This document shows, in pieces, positions 48,941-61,019 of a DNA stretch of 64,000 bases (its first letter is position 1; each line of letters opens with the position of its first letter). The notes beneath the pieces were generated by a model. The model was not told the origin of the DNA, made no database searches, and saw only the letters and a program-made list of their open reading frames with translations. This stretch comes from Platynereis dumerilii (lineage: Eukaryota > Annelida > Polychaeta > Phyllodocida > Nereididae). Both the position numbers and the translations under genes were made by a program. The stretch spans positions 2,790,001 through 2,854,000 of the forward strand of contig JAPTHN010000042.1 of assembly GCA_026936325.1 (NCBI GenBank). The letters run 5' to 3'.

Positions 48941-49309
48941 TGGGGGGAGTTGTCTCATCAAGCTCAGATCTCACAATAACATCTGAAAAAAGAAATATGC
49001 AGGAACTTCAAGAGTAATTGAAATGCAACATTTTTATGTATGGTATTTAAATAATTTTAAAGTAAATAATTTCCAAGACAAAAGTGCCTCTTTGCTTTTG
49101 AGACTGATTAAAAATTCTTGATGGACTTTGTGGTTTGCAACTTTGCATTGCTGAAAACCAAAAAAAAACATTGACCTTGTTTTTTTTAATGGAAATTATC
49201 AAAGCTACCTTACAGCCAGGAAATTTGATATTGAAAAAGAGTATAGGCCTACTGTTGCTATGTGAAAAAGGCACTTGTAGTGCCATTATGCTCATGATTT
49301 GTCATTGCC

Positions 49310-49520
49310 ATGTATACCCAATACTTTCAACGTTAATTTGATTTAGGGAAACTAATCCAGCTTGTTGATGACGGGCAAATGAAAGGATTATGCGTCTGAA
49401 TTTTATTCTAAAAATCAATTATTACAAGTCAAATGGCCTTCTCTTGATCATGACTAATCAGTAATCAAACAGCCTCTATGTTTCCCATGTTGAATGCGGA
49501 GAAAATGACACTTCATCAGG
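49310..49520 (+). repeat. Second copy of the 10.1-kb insert
   Basis: It matches 10143-10355 in direct orientation. It shares ACCCAATACTTTCAA, CAAGTCAAATGGCCTTCT and CAGCCTCTATGTTTCCCATG. It ends next to the 8-bp microsatellite. Confidence 0.7.
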
Positions 49521-49522
49521 TA

Positions 49523-49567
49523 TCTTGTAGACTTGTAGACTTGTAGACTTGTAGACTTGTAGACTTG
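49523..49567 (+). repeat. 8-bp microsatellite CTTGTAGA
   Basis: About five and a half copies, immediately before the assembly gap. Confidence 0.95.
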
Positions 49568-49568
49568 G

Positions 49569-49640
49569 TACACTGTNNNNNNNNNNNNNNNNNNNNNNNC
49601 GGTAATGCCATAAAACCAACAGTTTCGGTTTTACAGTGTA
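49569..49640. mobile_element. Hairpin MITE containing an assembly gap
   Basis: TACACTGT (about 49569-49576) and GGTTTTACAGTGTA (to about 49640) are complementary ends. The 23 N at 49577-49599 lie in the left arm. The resolved part reads as a palindrome-type body (ACCAACAGTTTCGGTTTTAC). The true gap length is unknown. Confidence 0.65.
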
Positions 49641-49899
49641 GGTCTAACCAGTAACGGTTGTGACCTCTCTCGATATAGCTGTCATCATACACTGCAGCAT
49701 GCGTCAATCATAAAAAAAATGTCATGAGTCATGAAGTGCCATTTTTACAGTGCAACAGTCCACTCTTTTTGCATATCAAATTTCTTGGCTGTAATGCAAT
49801 CTTCAGGAAGATTATTTTATTTTCTATTACAATACGATCCCTTATGATGAATCAAAAATGCAATTCCATTTTTTTTAGTGTCTTACAACTGTCGAAAGG

Positions 49900-50800
49900 A
49901 CAAGTAATTCAGGATTTTAGTGACAGCTCTGACTTTTTCAAAAGGAATGTTATCAAATATTCATGAAGGTTTCAAGATGTTATTGTCTCATATCTGGCAC
50001 TAATGATAGCACCAATAGAACGAGAGAGAGTGGACGTGTTCAAAAAGAAAATTGAAATTTATAAGTTCTAAATAATTAAGTTTACTTCCAAAAATTGAAT
50101 TATCATGAATTAAGAAATAGAAAAACCGTATTTAGGCAAGCATCACCACGCCTAGTATTGGCTACCCTGGTACCCTTGTTTATCATAAAAATTACACTTT
50201 AGGCCTACAATTAGAAGGAAAGCCTGCGAAGGATTTCACAAAACTAAATTAATTTGATGTTAAATGGGCATGTAAATTCCACATATTTCAAGACTGACCC
50301 CTCAATATAAAAAACCTGCATGAGCCAAACTGTTCAAAGGCACTTTCAAGCACATACTGCACAGTGCACATTCTAAAAGATTTTTATGATTTTGAACAAA
50401 CTTTAATGCCTATTGCCTGCCACCGCCATTTTAAACTGTCAAAGGATATTTTGACTTGATCGGGATTTTACGACATTGTTTGGAGCACTATAAATCATTT
50501 TCGTAATGTGTTATTGTGTTAATAATGTTAGCCTTTCTCGTTATGATGAAATTATCTGAAAATTACATGTCATTGTGATCATCAGTTGTCATTGATGTAA
50601 AACAGACAGCAACATTGTCTTTTAAGAGAATTCCTCTTTTGCATGCTGAGGCTCATTTCCAACAGAGGGAGCTGCTCTGTCAGATTCTATCATGTGGTCA
50701 TGTGACCACGAATATCCATGACATCATCAAAGGATTCGTTATTCTATGCTCTGTCCTGCATTCTTCAAAACATGTTGTCATGAATTATAATGGTTGGATA
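49900..50800 (+). repeat. Dispersed duplicate of 34.2-35.1 kb
   Basis: Landmarks are in the same order as in 34150-35140. The best-preserved block (50613-50740) again has CCAACAGAGGGAGCTGC, the GTGGTCATGTGACCAC palindrome and ATGACATCATCA. A third, shorter relative of its beginning lies at 54185-54310. Confidence 0.65.
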
Positions 50801-51984
50801 TGATCATAGTGTCATATCCTAGCCATGAAAGATATAAAGCAGGAACCATTTTAATTGGCTGTGCGAGATGTTGAAATATCTGTTTTGATGATATTATTAA
50901 AAATAACTTAACAATGTTTCTCAATTAATTATGTAGACACCTACTTCTGACACTTTTAAGCAGCGTGGTCTCACACCTTTGGGGACATTTGAACCAATAG
51001 TAAGCTCCGTAATTAACACTTTCTGATCCTTGCAAGAACCTTTTACATATGACAAAGTAAATCATTACTTTTGAGTGCACTACCTTGTAAATCTTTTCTC
51101 CTCCCTCATAAATTCACTTTTTTTTCACAAAAAGTGTTTGAAAATTATTATGAATCGTTACATATCGTGATGGAAAACTGAAACATTCCAAACTTTTACA
51201 GCTGCAATTCATCATGACCTGCTAGAAGGCTGGTACGCGGTGTGTAATTGTTGATGTCTGGATAATTTCCAAAAAAAATGGAACCAAAATTTATTAATCT
51301 ATTCTTTGGAAATTCAAGGAGAGAGGCATCATCCCAAGTCATACCATGACAAAATGGCCCATAACCTTTGCTAATTCATGGATACTTAATTAACTGACCC
51401 GGTTTTGGCTCAGATAATCAGGGACTGCTACATCACAGTTTGAAATTGTTGCTTCTGTTTCACACAGTTACAACTGGAGCAATTGTGTATTGTTGAAAGG
51501 TGCTATCGCAGTTCTGAAAATTCCATTGAATTATGTATTTTCACAGTTCTGAAATGAAACTGTTTGAAAGTTTGCTTGTTTTACACTGTTTTTCTTAGTT
51601 GCCAGTAATCCTCTAAGCGTCCATAATCGGACTAAATCTGCCTGCAAAATGCTTATGACCTAAATAAGCAGCCAATCACAGAAGAGGTTGGAAATAGCAG
51701 AAAGCCCTGTCCATTTTAGCAGGGCTTGCGTGGAGAGGATGGGAGAGAGGCGGTAATTGGTTCCGTTGGAAGTGCTTTGAGATTTGAAGCCCCCCCCACC
51801 CCATCATGCAAAAATTTCTCAGTACAGAGGAAGTTAGTGCACCAAATCAAGTATTACTGCTGAAAGAAAAACCTGGTATTATCTGAATATCAAAATGAAA
51901 ATTCCAAGATGAAGTAAGAGGTTCATCAAACAGTGCTAAATTGAAGATTTTCTATTGCATTAGATTCTCTGTGTCTTTGCATAC

Positions 51985-52200
51985 AAATTGGCAGTTATAA
52001 CTGATGTTTTTAATGAATTAAAAACTTCATTGAATTTCAGCGATTATTGGATGAGTGGGGAGAACAATTCCATCGCCAGACTCGTGTTAATTCAATTGTC
52101 TGCCATTCTTGACACGAGGCTGTGGAATCCCTGGGTAGCTGAGGCATTGTTCGTATTTTGGCACAATATTAGTCACTTTAGATGCACATTCTTCATATAA
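51985..52200 (+). repeat. Local repeat R, copy 2
   Basis: It has GATGTTTTTAATGAATTAAA near 52001, then ATTTCAGCGATTATTGGAT and CATCGCCAGACTC. A 21-base unit is doubled just after it (52213-52252). Confidence 0.65.
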
Positions 52201-52569
52201 TGATATCATATCTAAATTTTGATTAGTAATATCTAAATTTTGATTAGTAATATCATATCTGAAAGAGATCATAATATCAGATTGTGGTTAGCTTTTCAGA
52301 ATTTTGCAAATTTGATCTTCATAAAGGAAGATAGATAACAAAACAAACATTACAGTTCTGAAAAAAAAACTCATTTAAATGATTATTGATCAAACTATGA
52401 ATGATGGCACGCGAATGATGATTGGCTGAAAATCAGAAGTGCAAATTCCATGAAGTCAGGTGTTCCTCACCCAGAGAATCTAGTGGTGTTCATTAAATAG
52501 AGAGGAAAAGCACTGTGTTAAATTGAAAATCCAATAATTCTTTAAATTTCTCAATGTCTTTGAATAAAA

Positions 52570-52735
52570 CATTAGCAGCTGTAACTGAAGTTTTTAATGA
52601 ATTAAAAACTTCATTGAATTTCAACTCAATCGGATTAGCAGAGTAAACCACTTTTTCAAAGGCATCAGATTCCTTCACCAGCTAGACAACACATCATGTT
52701 GATTAAATTGTCTGGTCCTCTCCAAAAGTAGACTG
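52570..52735 (+). repeat. Local repeat R, copy 3
   Basis: It has GAAGTTTTTAATGAATTAAA near 52587, ATTTCAACTCAATCGGATTA and TTAAATTGTCTGG. It is closer to copy 2 than to copy 1. Confidence 0.65.
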
Positions 52736-52739
52736 GAAT

Positions 52740-54180
52740 TCTTACATGTAGATAGGAATTCCGAAGGGGAGAGGCTCCTCTCTTTAAAATGGGAAATTGA
52801 GAAGCAATGGTGTCCAAGTGATCTCATTTAAGGTGGTATACAATTTGGATCATGAAAATCCTTCAAATATTATGTGACATTTTTTCGGAGTTGCATTTGT
52901 AAACATAACTTTTCACCTTATGACTTAAACAATGGTCTTCTGCAAACTTTACTCAACCAGACTATGACCCTTGACCGAATCATCAGTCTCTTCGCTTCGT
53001 GCGTTTCCGTGAAGGGGCGGGGCATGTGAGTGAGGCACTCGCACGCCCCCCCAGACCATGAAGTTAGATGAACTGTCGATCTACTATGACCCCCTAGTGT
53101 CTATTACCATAGGGACATTTTACAGACCACAGAAAGCTAGAATGAAATTGCACCGAGTTTTTTTTTTCAACTTTTAGAGCTGTTTGCGGATTTGCAGTCC
53201 TAACAGTTTCAAAAATAACTTTCAATTTGGTTGTGTGGTGTCACTGGCTTAAAAATGTTTTGTTTGTGTCAGTTATGGTTATGTCAGTTGACTCAGTGCT
53301 TATCATATCCAGCAGCATAGGTGACAGTAAACAGACTAATCAAATGACTTTAGGTACCGTACTTCATCAAAAAACAGGATTAGGAGACCAGCAGAAAACT
53401 GTCGATGATGTGGCAAAGCCAGTTTACAATTTGAAAATAAGAAAATTAACTTTTTCAGTGGACCGCCCATTCGGAAAGAGCTATAAAGGAATGAGAATTT
53501 AAAAGTGATCGGAAGGAAGGTCACAAACTTAGAAATATCAAAAAGGTCACACTTTGTGCTGGGAGTCCGGGAAACAGATTGTTTCGGATAGCTATACCTA
53601 GTATTCATTCAGCTAGCACAGCATGAATCATTCAACATTAGCCTTATAAGATGCGATCCTCAAGAAACTCGCTCAATTTAAGGTAAACCTGGACAAAATG
53701 AATAATTGATTCCGACTGCAAATGAATTATTAAAGCTGTTTGTGCCAGGAAAACAGTACAACTGTCTACCTTGGTTGAGGCTAAATTGACACTGAAAGAT
53801 ACATTAGAAAAGACCACATACTTGGCATTCTGTTTCACAATGCTGGCTGGAAACTGCCTTGAAGTGTTACTGTTGTATGATGTATAGAAAGTTAGATTAT
53901 TGGACAATTACCTGAGTGAATGAATAATACTATGCATCTGTTTCTCAGTCATCGCAATTGGCATCATTTTCAGCTTCATATTCATTCTGAACATTTATTG
54001 GAAAAGTTTTTTTGAACATTTTTGGATAAACGGTTTGTATTACTTTCGCATTTTTTGTCATGGCAAACTCCAAATAGAGCAATGAAAATATGTTGTTGGA
54101 TATCAACAAACTTTTATAAAGTAAGGATAGCTGTCAAATGTGAGGGAAGGGAAAAGGCAATGAGTAGAATAAAATATCTA
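52740..54180. other. Unassigned sequence with short frames
   Basis: Frames of 85-91 codons at 53227-53502 (+) and 53644-53907 (-) have no recognisable domain, no clear splice context and no repeated copy. I do not call them genes. A CpG-richer patch lies at 52995-53050. Confidence 0.35.
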
Positions 54181-54539
54181 ATCTTTTTAAAAAGAATGTT
54201 ATCAAATATATTCATTTGATGGTTGAAGATTTCTTTCAGATTTTTGTGAAAGGTTTGACAACAAAAACATGCAAACGGGAGAGAGTTTATCTCTGTGAAT
54301 TGAAATTTGTCACATTTTACAGAATTTCCTTTTTTTCATTGTGGTAATGAGTCAATCTGTTTCAAATACATTAATGCATTTTTTTTTTCAACCTCATCTT
54401 TTCTTTACCAGTAGCATGTCAGTTTCTACAAGAATAACGGTTTTTGTGAATATGCGCACTACATAGGTGATACAGGAACCTGAGCCTTTCCTAAATTCCC
54501 AATTTGATAATTACACAAGATGAATTTGAAAAAAAAAAA

Positions 54540-54780
54540 TATGTATAATGATTCTCAAAATCTTGCATGGTCATGTGCGATGTCAATCTGTCTATAGGAA
54601 AGCTGACAATGTTTGCTTTAATCATGTTTAGGCAATTTGGTCATATAGGCCTAATAAATGGGATGAGAATATTAAGAAACACGAAAAGATGTTGCTAGTG
54701 GTAATTATGTCTTCCATTCAGAGTGTCAAAAGCTGGTTTAGGAAGTTATAGGCCTATATCTATCTGAAGGTTGACCCTAT
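54540..54780 (-). repeat. Inverted copy of 33.1-33.3 kb
   Basis: It shares the complement of ACATGATTAAAGCAAACATC, CATGCAAGATTTTGAG and AGCTTTTGACACACTGAATG with 33070-33300. Confidence 0.7.
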
Positions 54781-54811
54781 TCAATGAAGTATTATTTGTC
54801 AGTGTGTGGTT

Positions 54812-55352
54812 TAAGAAGAGGAACAGAGACGAGAAGAGAAGAGAAGAAAAGAAGAAGAGTAGAAGAGTTAGGAAGACATGGGAAAAGATGAGAAGAGAAG
54901 ACATGGGATGGGATGAAAAGAGAAGCAATGGAGAGCGACGAGTAAATGAGAAGACATGGGAAGAGAAGGAAAGAGAAGAGAGGATGGGAAGAGAAGAAAA
55001 GAGAAGCGAAGAGAAGAAGAGATAAGAAGAGAAGCAATGGAGAGCGATTAGAAATATGAAAAGAAGATGATGAGGAAAAAGAGATGTGACAAAAAAAGAG
55101 AAGAAGAGAAGAAATGGGATGAGATGGAAGGGATGGGAAGAGAAGAAAAGAGAAAAGAAGAGAAGAAGTAGAGCTGAGACAAGAAGAGATAAGAAGAGAA
55201 GAGAAGAAAGGGATGAGAAGAGAAGAGATGAGAAGAGAGAAGACGCGGGATGAGAAAAGAAAAATGAAAAGAGATGAGAAGAAAGGAGAAGAGATAAGAG
55301 TAGACATGGTATGAGATGGGAACGGATGGGATCAGTTGAGAAGAGGCGAGCT
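54812..55352 (+). repeat. 540-bp polypurine (GAAGA-rich) tract
   Basis: The plus strand is almost pure A/G, built from degenerate GAGAAGA units. It lies beside 54540-54780 just as the TTCTC microsatellite lies beside 33070-33340, on the opposite strand. A 240-codon Ser/Leu/Phe frame on the minus strand is a by-product. Such mirror-rich purine runs can adopt triplex DNA. Confidence 0.9.
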
Positions 55353-56110
55353 GGGACGATTTGCATTACTTTGAATCTTTTTGTTTCAAAGCTAAGATGA
55401 TACCAGACAGTAAAAAAAAAACACCAATTTTTTAAAAATAAAAATCTCTTACATATGCCACATGGCAAGAGTGGCTCAATAGTTCCTTGTCGCTCCCATA
55501 ACCGGAGGAAACATCATTGCCCACCAGACTTGAAATTTATGAATGCCTGATACAATCAGTAAGTCCTTATATTTGTATATGAGTGTTATTCGGTGTTGAA
55601 TTCAAGTTACTCAGAAAGTCAAACCCTGTGTTTCTATTGTCTTTTTTTTTAGAAATTTGTGAAATCTGTGCCTGATATAAGAATTTTTATGTCTCATGTT
55701 TTGTGTTTTATAAGGATGTAATTAAGCAATTTGTATACATTGAGGCTAGTCTATAATTCACATCAGAAGTGACAAGCAATTTCAGTGTGACACTGCCTAA
55801 TTTACATCTTCCGTCAATGAAGATATGTAAAATTGAGCAAGATTATGGCCATAACATTAAGATACGGCTAAAGTGGTGAAACATTGGGTTTGGTCCTTTA
55901 TCGCTATTCGTTTTGAACTAATGTGACAAATTTCATTATAGAGCGGACACTGTTAAGACAACATATTACTTCAGACAGCAAATTTGCAATGGTCAACTTT
56001 AGTCACTTCGTAGAATTTTAGTAATCTGTTATCAACTGATGTCTTATCCTGATTTCTGAAAAGCTAATACATATTCAGATATAGCCCTATGCACTGTACA
56101 ATGTCTGTAG
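55353..56110. other. AT-rich sequence, no gene
   Basis: 55720-55890 is the inverted counterpart of 48730-48940. Nothing else could be assigned. Confidence 0.4.
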
Positions 56111-56113
56111 ATA

Positions 56114-57006
56114 GAGTGGGTTGGGGCAAGAAGCCCGGGTTAGGTGAGAAGCCCCCCCGGGGTTATATCTAAACTTACATTTTTGGTGCTTTTTCTTATT
56201 GATAGGATTGAAGCTACAGGCTTTTAAGGTGACGTCACAAATTTTCAGGGCAAACAGCACCAAACCATAGTCGTAATTAAAGAAACAAAAAAAGGAGCAT
56301 GGTTTTTGTAACTTTGATTAATTCTTTGAAAGCGGTTGTCTGAAATAACTTTGGAAATTATTAAAAGTATAATGGATATCTGCATTGCTTCACTTTATGA
56401 CCATCACATAAATATGATTTAGATCATGTTTTTTGCATTCTAGCTCAAAATATAGAGTCAAATTAAAATATGTGGGTTTGGGGCGAGAGGCCCCACATGG
56501 TATGGGGCATGGGGCCCCCTTCACTGAGGCCTCGAAGCTGCTTCCGGAACCATTTAATAATGTTTACTTTACCTTAAATCTTGATAGAATAGCTAATTGA
56601 AATAGAAAAAATTTTGGCCGAAATTGAAAAAAGGGCAAAAAATATTTAAAAAATAAAAGTATGAACAGAAAAATTCTAAAATTCAGAAAAAGTTAATAGA
56701 ATGCCTTAAAAGTGATAGAAGAACCCCAAGAAATAACTTTCAAGCTGAATGCACTCGCAAAAAAAATTGCCATAGGATTATAATAGGGGGGCTTCTTGCC
56801 CAATGGGTGGGGTAAGAAGGCAATTTTATTTTTTTTACGAAAAGGGCCGTAACTCCTTTATTTAAATTGGTAGACATTCGTTTCACTAGTTATAAGTAGA
56901 GTCAAGTGATCCCTCCCTGAAAGCATAAGCATTCAAATAATCGGCCACAAAAAGTAGGTCAAATCGCATCTCGAAGTTAAGGGGGGCTGCATGCCCCGCG
57001 CTACTC
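56114..57006. mobile_element. TA-flanked element with GGGGC-rich ends
   Basis: The ends are GAGTGGGTTGGGGCAAG and CATGCCCCGCGCTACTC, imperfect complements, flanked by TA (56112-56113 and 57007-57008). The motif GGGGCAAGAAGCC or its complement recurs inside (56122, 56788). One CRE-type GTGACGTCAC lies near 56230. The body is non-coding. It recalls the outer element at 35148-45562 in having reiterated GGGGC motifs near its ends. Confidence 0.7.
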
Positions 57007-57008
57007 TA

Positions 57009-57900
57009 TACATATTGTATTAAATATGTCATTAATTCTTCCAAACATAAAATGACAATGGTTTTTGAATAATGAAGTTGAATTTTGGATTGATTTTTCT
57101 TATTTTCAGCTAATTCAATGCATGTGATTCACTTTACTAAATTAGCATACATGTTTAGAGTGGGTTTGCAAGTGAGGGCATGGAATGGTGAGAACTTTAT
57201 TGTGGAGCTGACAAGGGTGTAAGGACGAGCATCTTCCTGAGAGCATGGCATTTGGGATTTTTTAAATTTTGTATAATAATGTGATTTGACAATAGAGAAA
57301 GGTCTCAATAATCATAAAAGAGGATCACATGTCTTCCATCTTAGATACATGAAGTCCTCTGTCAGATTTCACTGCCCAAGCCCATTTGTTAATTAACTTA
57401 GCAGAGCAATGAGTCATTCCTTCCTAATGTCTCAGTCTTGTTCCTGTGCCAATCTCAACCGGGTGATGTAGATTGACGGTGTCTTAATAATTCATTAGGA
57501 ATGATACATCATGGGAAAGCCTTCTTCTTCATGCATTACTTTTTCTGTGAGCTTGCTAGCTTCTCAGAAGAATCTCATGTTCCATGTCAATCTAAAAGGG
57601 ATAGTGTGACAATTTATTCTGGAAAATAAGCATTGCAGTTTCAGTCGATACCGTGTATGTAACGCAGTATTCATTTTTTTATTATCCAGATAGTTCAAAT
57701 TACCACCATCCACCAATCATATCAGACCGTGAATTTGAGAGGCCATTAATAAATTAAGCAATGCCAGGAAGATTGTCCCCCTCCCCCACCCAAGTGTTAT
57801 GTTTCTATACTTTGAGAATGCGGAGTCAGAATTTTTTTTATAAAGAAGAAAGTGAAAGTTTTGTCTGAAATAAATGTATTTTGAGGATGCTAAGTAACTG
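57009..57900. other. Unassigned sequence
   Basis: No gene or bounded repeat was recognised. Confidence 0.35.
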
Positions 57901-58194
57901 AAGTCAGCCATTAGAATATTTGCATCATATCAGCATTCCTTGGTGCTTCATTTCTGCTGTCATATTTTGTAAAATGTGCAGAAATGATCAAATGCTCTTC
58001 ACAGGAAAAATGGCATCTCATTCACACTGCATGATGAAAATGCATATGGAGTGTTACACATGTAGAAATATTCATGGATGTCTATGCAAATTACTATTAA
58101 TGATCGATCTTCTCTAGACAGCAACAACAGATAATGACATGAAGAAACCCAATGAGGAAAATACGCACCGAAACAACTAGGCAGATATTACTTA

Positions 58195-58523
58195 CACGCT
58201 TAACAAATATTAAGGTCTTATATGGAACCTTTAAGGATTCTATAAGCTGGTATAGATAAGGGACCCCAAAGGTTCAATACTCAACTATAAAAAGGTTCCA
58301 AAAGCAAACAAAAACAACATTTAGATAATCCACTTATCCAGCTGCACTGAAATCTCATAATGGAAGCCCTTTCTCTCACGTTGGGAGCGTAGGGTCCTAT
58401 CATAGGGCCTTCCCACCCAGTATTGAATCTTTTCAATTCAATTGAACCCTAAAAACATGTAGAACCTTTTTTTGGCTGTGGATCCTTTATATAAACCATC
58501 AAGAACATTTTGCGTTAAGAGTG
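58195..58523. mobile_element. TA-flanked MITE, CACKCTTAAC ends
   Basis: The left end is CACGCTTAACAAATATTAAG and the right end GCGTTAAGAGTG, with TA on both sides (58193-58194 and 58524-58525). Inner arms share GGAACCTTTA and GGATCCTTTATATAA-type words. Non-coding. Confidence 0.78.
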
Positions 58524-58813
58524 TAGAGGGCATTCTGACCTCACCTGATGTCAGGACAACGTCACACTGACATCCCCCGACATGAAAACAGGTCAAATTG
58601 CCCACAGGGGTATTCTTGACTTGAGACAGCAATGGTTGCAGTTCGACGAGAGGACGAACAATGACTATTCACTAACACATTAGAAATGTAGTCATCATTT
58701 CAGCAAAATTATAAAAAAATTAATTTTGTGGAACGAGAAGAGTCTTCCAAAAAGGATCAATCCATGTTTTACGCATCTCATGCGTGACATGCATGTGCAA
58801 CGTAATCATGATA

Positions 58814-58991
58814 CAGTGGTCCCTGCGTTATGAGACCCCCCTGTTGTAAGACTGCCTTGTCTTATGTGACTGCCTTCCTCCCGCAGTAAGTAGTATTTTT
58901 AGTGCATTTTTCCCCCCTACAAGAGACCGCACACCCATGAGAGACCGCTTCATGACCGCAGGAGGGGCGGTCTTATAACGCAGGGACCACG
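58814..58991. mobile_element. TA-flanked MITE, CAGTGGTCCCTGC ends, copy 3
   Basis: The left end CAGTGGTCCCTGCGTTATGA and right end TCTTATAACGCAGGGACCAC pair well; two bases are lost at the right tip. It is the same family as the copies in units 2 and 3 of the array and gives the best view of its ends. Confidence 0.85.
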
Positions 58992-59862
58992 TAGTATCCG
59001 TCAGACAAGATTTTTTAACAGAACATCCAAATAGCAACATAAAATGACTATTCACTTACAAATTATCAATATATTTTTTTCTAGTATAGACACTGCAGCT
59101 GCTTCCTGTAAAATTAAAAATAAACAAAATTTAATGATCAGAGCATTAGATTGGGAAACCAGATACATCGGCTGAAGACCAATAAATTTCCCAGTCACAT
59201 GTTATAAATTGCACAAAGGCACCTATGCATGCACGCAGATGTTGTACTACATGTACAATTTCCCCCCAGAACAAGAACTTACTCTTTTCCCAGAAAAAAA
59301 TCTCATTTAAGAATTATGATGGATTGCTGTATATAATGATGGAACATTCGAATTTGTGCTGCAATTCATCATTCCACTACATATGGTGAGCAATTCTTGA
59401 AATCAAGACTTTTTCTGAAATGCAGAAAATTGAAACACATAAAAAAGATAGGAAACAGAAATACAGCTATATTATATGTAGTTCTTGAGAAGACGTAGAG
59501 TGATGCCAACTTTTTGAATACTATCACGATTCCAAAAATCTATTTAGCCAACCACTGGATTTGATGTCCTTTGCATGTCTTCCCGAAGCTTGTCTTACTA
59601 CAATTCATTGTTGTGCAAATCAGTCAATAGTTGCCATATCCAGCAAATAAATTAGATAAGATTAGATTAACTCAGTTTGTTGATTGAGAGTTCCTCTATG
59701 AAATATACGTTTAATTGTCAAGGTCAAGGGACCCCCTTTACAAGTCAGACATTAGGTAATTCAAAAAATTGGAAAATGAGTGAAAGAAAAAGAAAAGAAA
59801 ATACAAAATAGATTAGAAAATTTTTGGTTATATAGATTGTTCAAATGGAAAATTAACCTGCA

Positions 59863-60130
59863 TTAGTTCGAACCCTGGATGGGGAACCAAACATTTTTAG
59901 ATGATCTTCATGAGCACATTCTCAGTTGAATGTTATTCATATTAGACGTTATATTGGTGGCCCCTTGTACCGGTGTCTGTGTGGGGCAAATAAAGATCTC
60001 TCACATGGGGTTAATAATGTAACATGTTGACACCCACTCACATAGAACAATGAGGTGGGAGTTCCAATGCTAACTGAGTTCCATTTGCTTGGCCACCTTT
60101 GGGCATGTCTAACACGAGATGGCTCCCTTA
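59863..60130 (+). mobile_element. SINE body fragment (family of 31998-32350)
   Basis: It starts at the B-box (AGTTCGAACCCTGG) and aligns through GGGGAACC, CTTCATGAGCA and ATGTAACATGTT to the copy at 32065-32280. The A-box half is missing. Confidence 0.65.
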
Positions 60131-60159
60131 CAGTATCTAAATCTAGCTTTCAAGTACTG

Positions 60160-60240
60160 CCATGCAGCAGAATCGAACCTTGACCTCAAAATTACAAGGC
60201 CAGCATTCAATGCACTCAGCAACTGAGGTACATGGCTTTA
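60160..60240 (-). mobile_element. tRNA-like SINE head, minus strand
   Basis: On the minus strand CAGTTGCTGAGTGCATTGAA is A-box-like and AGGTTCGATTC is B-box-like. It lies head to tail with the plus-strand SINE fragment just upstream. Confidence 0.55.
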
Positions 60241-60639
60241 CTGTGTGAAAAAAAATCATCACACCAAGGGGGATCATAACATTATGGAATCTTTAATCAA
60301 GATTTAAGAGCAGGGCAGGGAATGGACACACATAGAGTAACTTGATTATGCACATTTGAGAACAGCTGAAGAAGGTGGAATTTTCTCTTGAGGTGTCCGT
60401 TTCCTGCTCTGCCTGATATCAGTCATTTCACAAAGTGGCCAATCAGAGACTTTCATGGTTACAAGTAAAATGTGGATTCCCAGATGCAGGCCAGCATAGA
60501 AATCTCACAGAATGTTGTCCTGCTACCCAAATTCGTTTTTTTTTATCTACTACTATCCAGAAGGTGGCGCACAAGGCTAGCTCCAAAAAATCATTTTTTC
60601 CACAAGGAACCTGATTTTTTTGCACCATTGCTTGTGCCA

Positions 60640-60725
60640 CTCCCTCTCCATCTTATCGATCGACCCTCATGAGCACACAGAACTGGGCTTAGAGGACGGC
60701 ACTTAACATATATCTACATGTATCT
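60640..60725 (+). mobile_element. SINE tail fragment
   Basis: It aligns with 32270-32345: CTCTCC..TCAA/TCGACCCT, TGAGCA, GAACT.GGCTTAGA and GGCACTTA.CATAT. It was perhaps joined to 59863-60130 before an insertion split them. Confidence 0.55.
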
Positions 60726-61019
60726 ACCTTGCTATCTATCTTTTATACTGCTTGTCTTGAAAATTGCATTTTAAACATTCCAAAATATCTGGCAATTTCC
60801 AAGTTGCACACCCTATTTGCTGTTGTCTCAATTACTCATATGATGCTCTGCCGTATTTGACTTTTCAAACATTCATGTGGCATCATCTGCTGCAAATATG
60901 TTTGAATCCATTTTTATTGCTGTTACAGAGTAGTGCCTCTCAGACAAACTCTGAATCATTGAGGATGCGTTGGCATGTCTGCGCATGAAATCCCATCTCA
61001 AATCAATGACTCCCTCTTG

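Noticed and set aside
53227-53502. A 91-codon frame as a host gene
   Set aside because: No domain, no homologous copy in the window, no splice or promoter context; within chance length for this composition.
54746-55468. A 240-codon minus-strand frame rich in Ser, Leu and Phe
   Set aside because: It is the translation of the purine tract. Neighbouring frames are equally open and equally repetitive.
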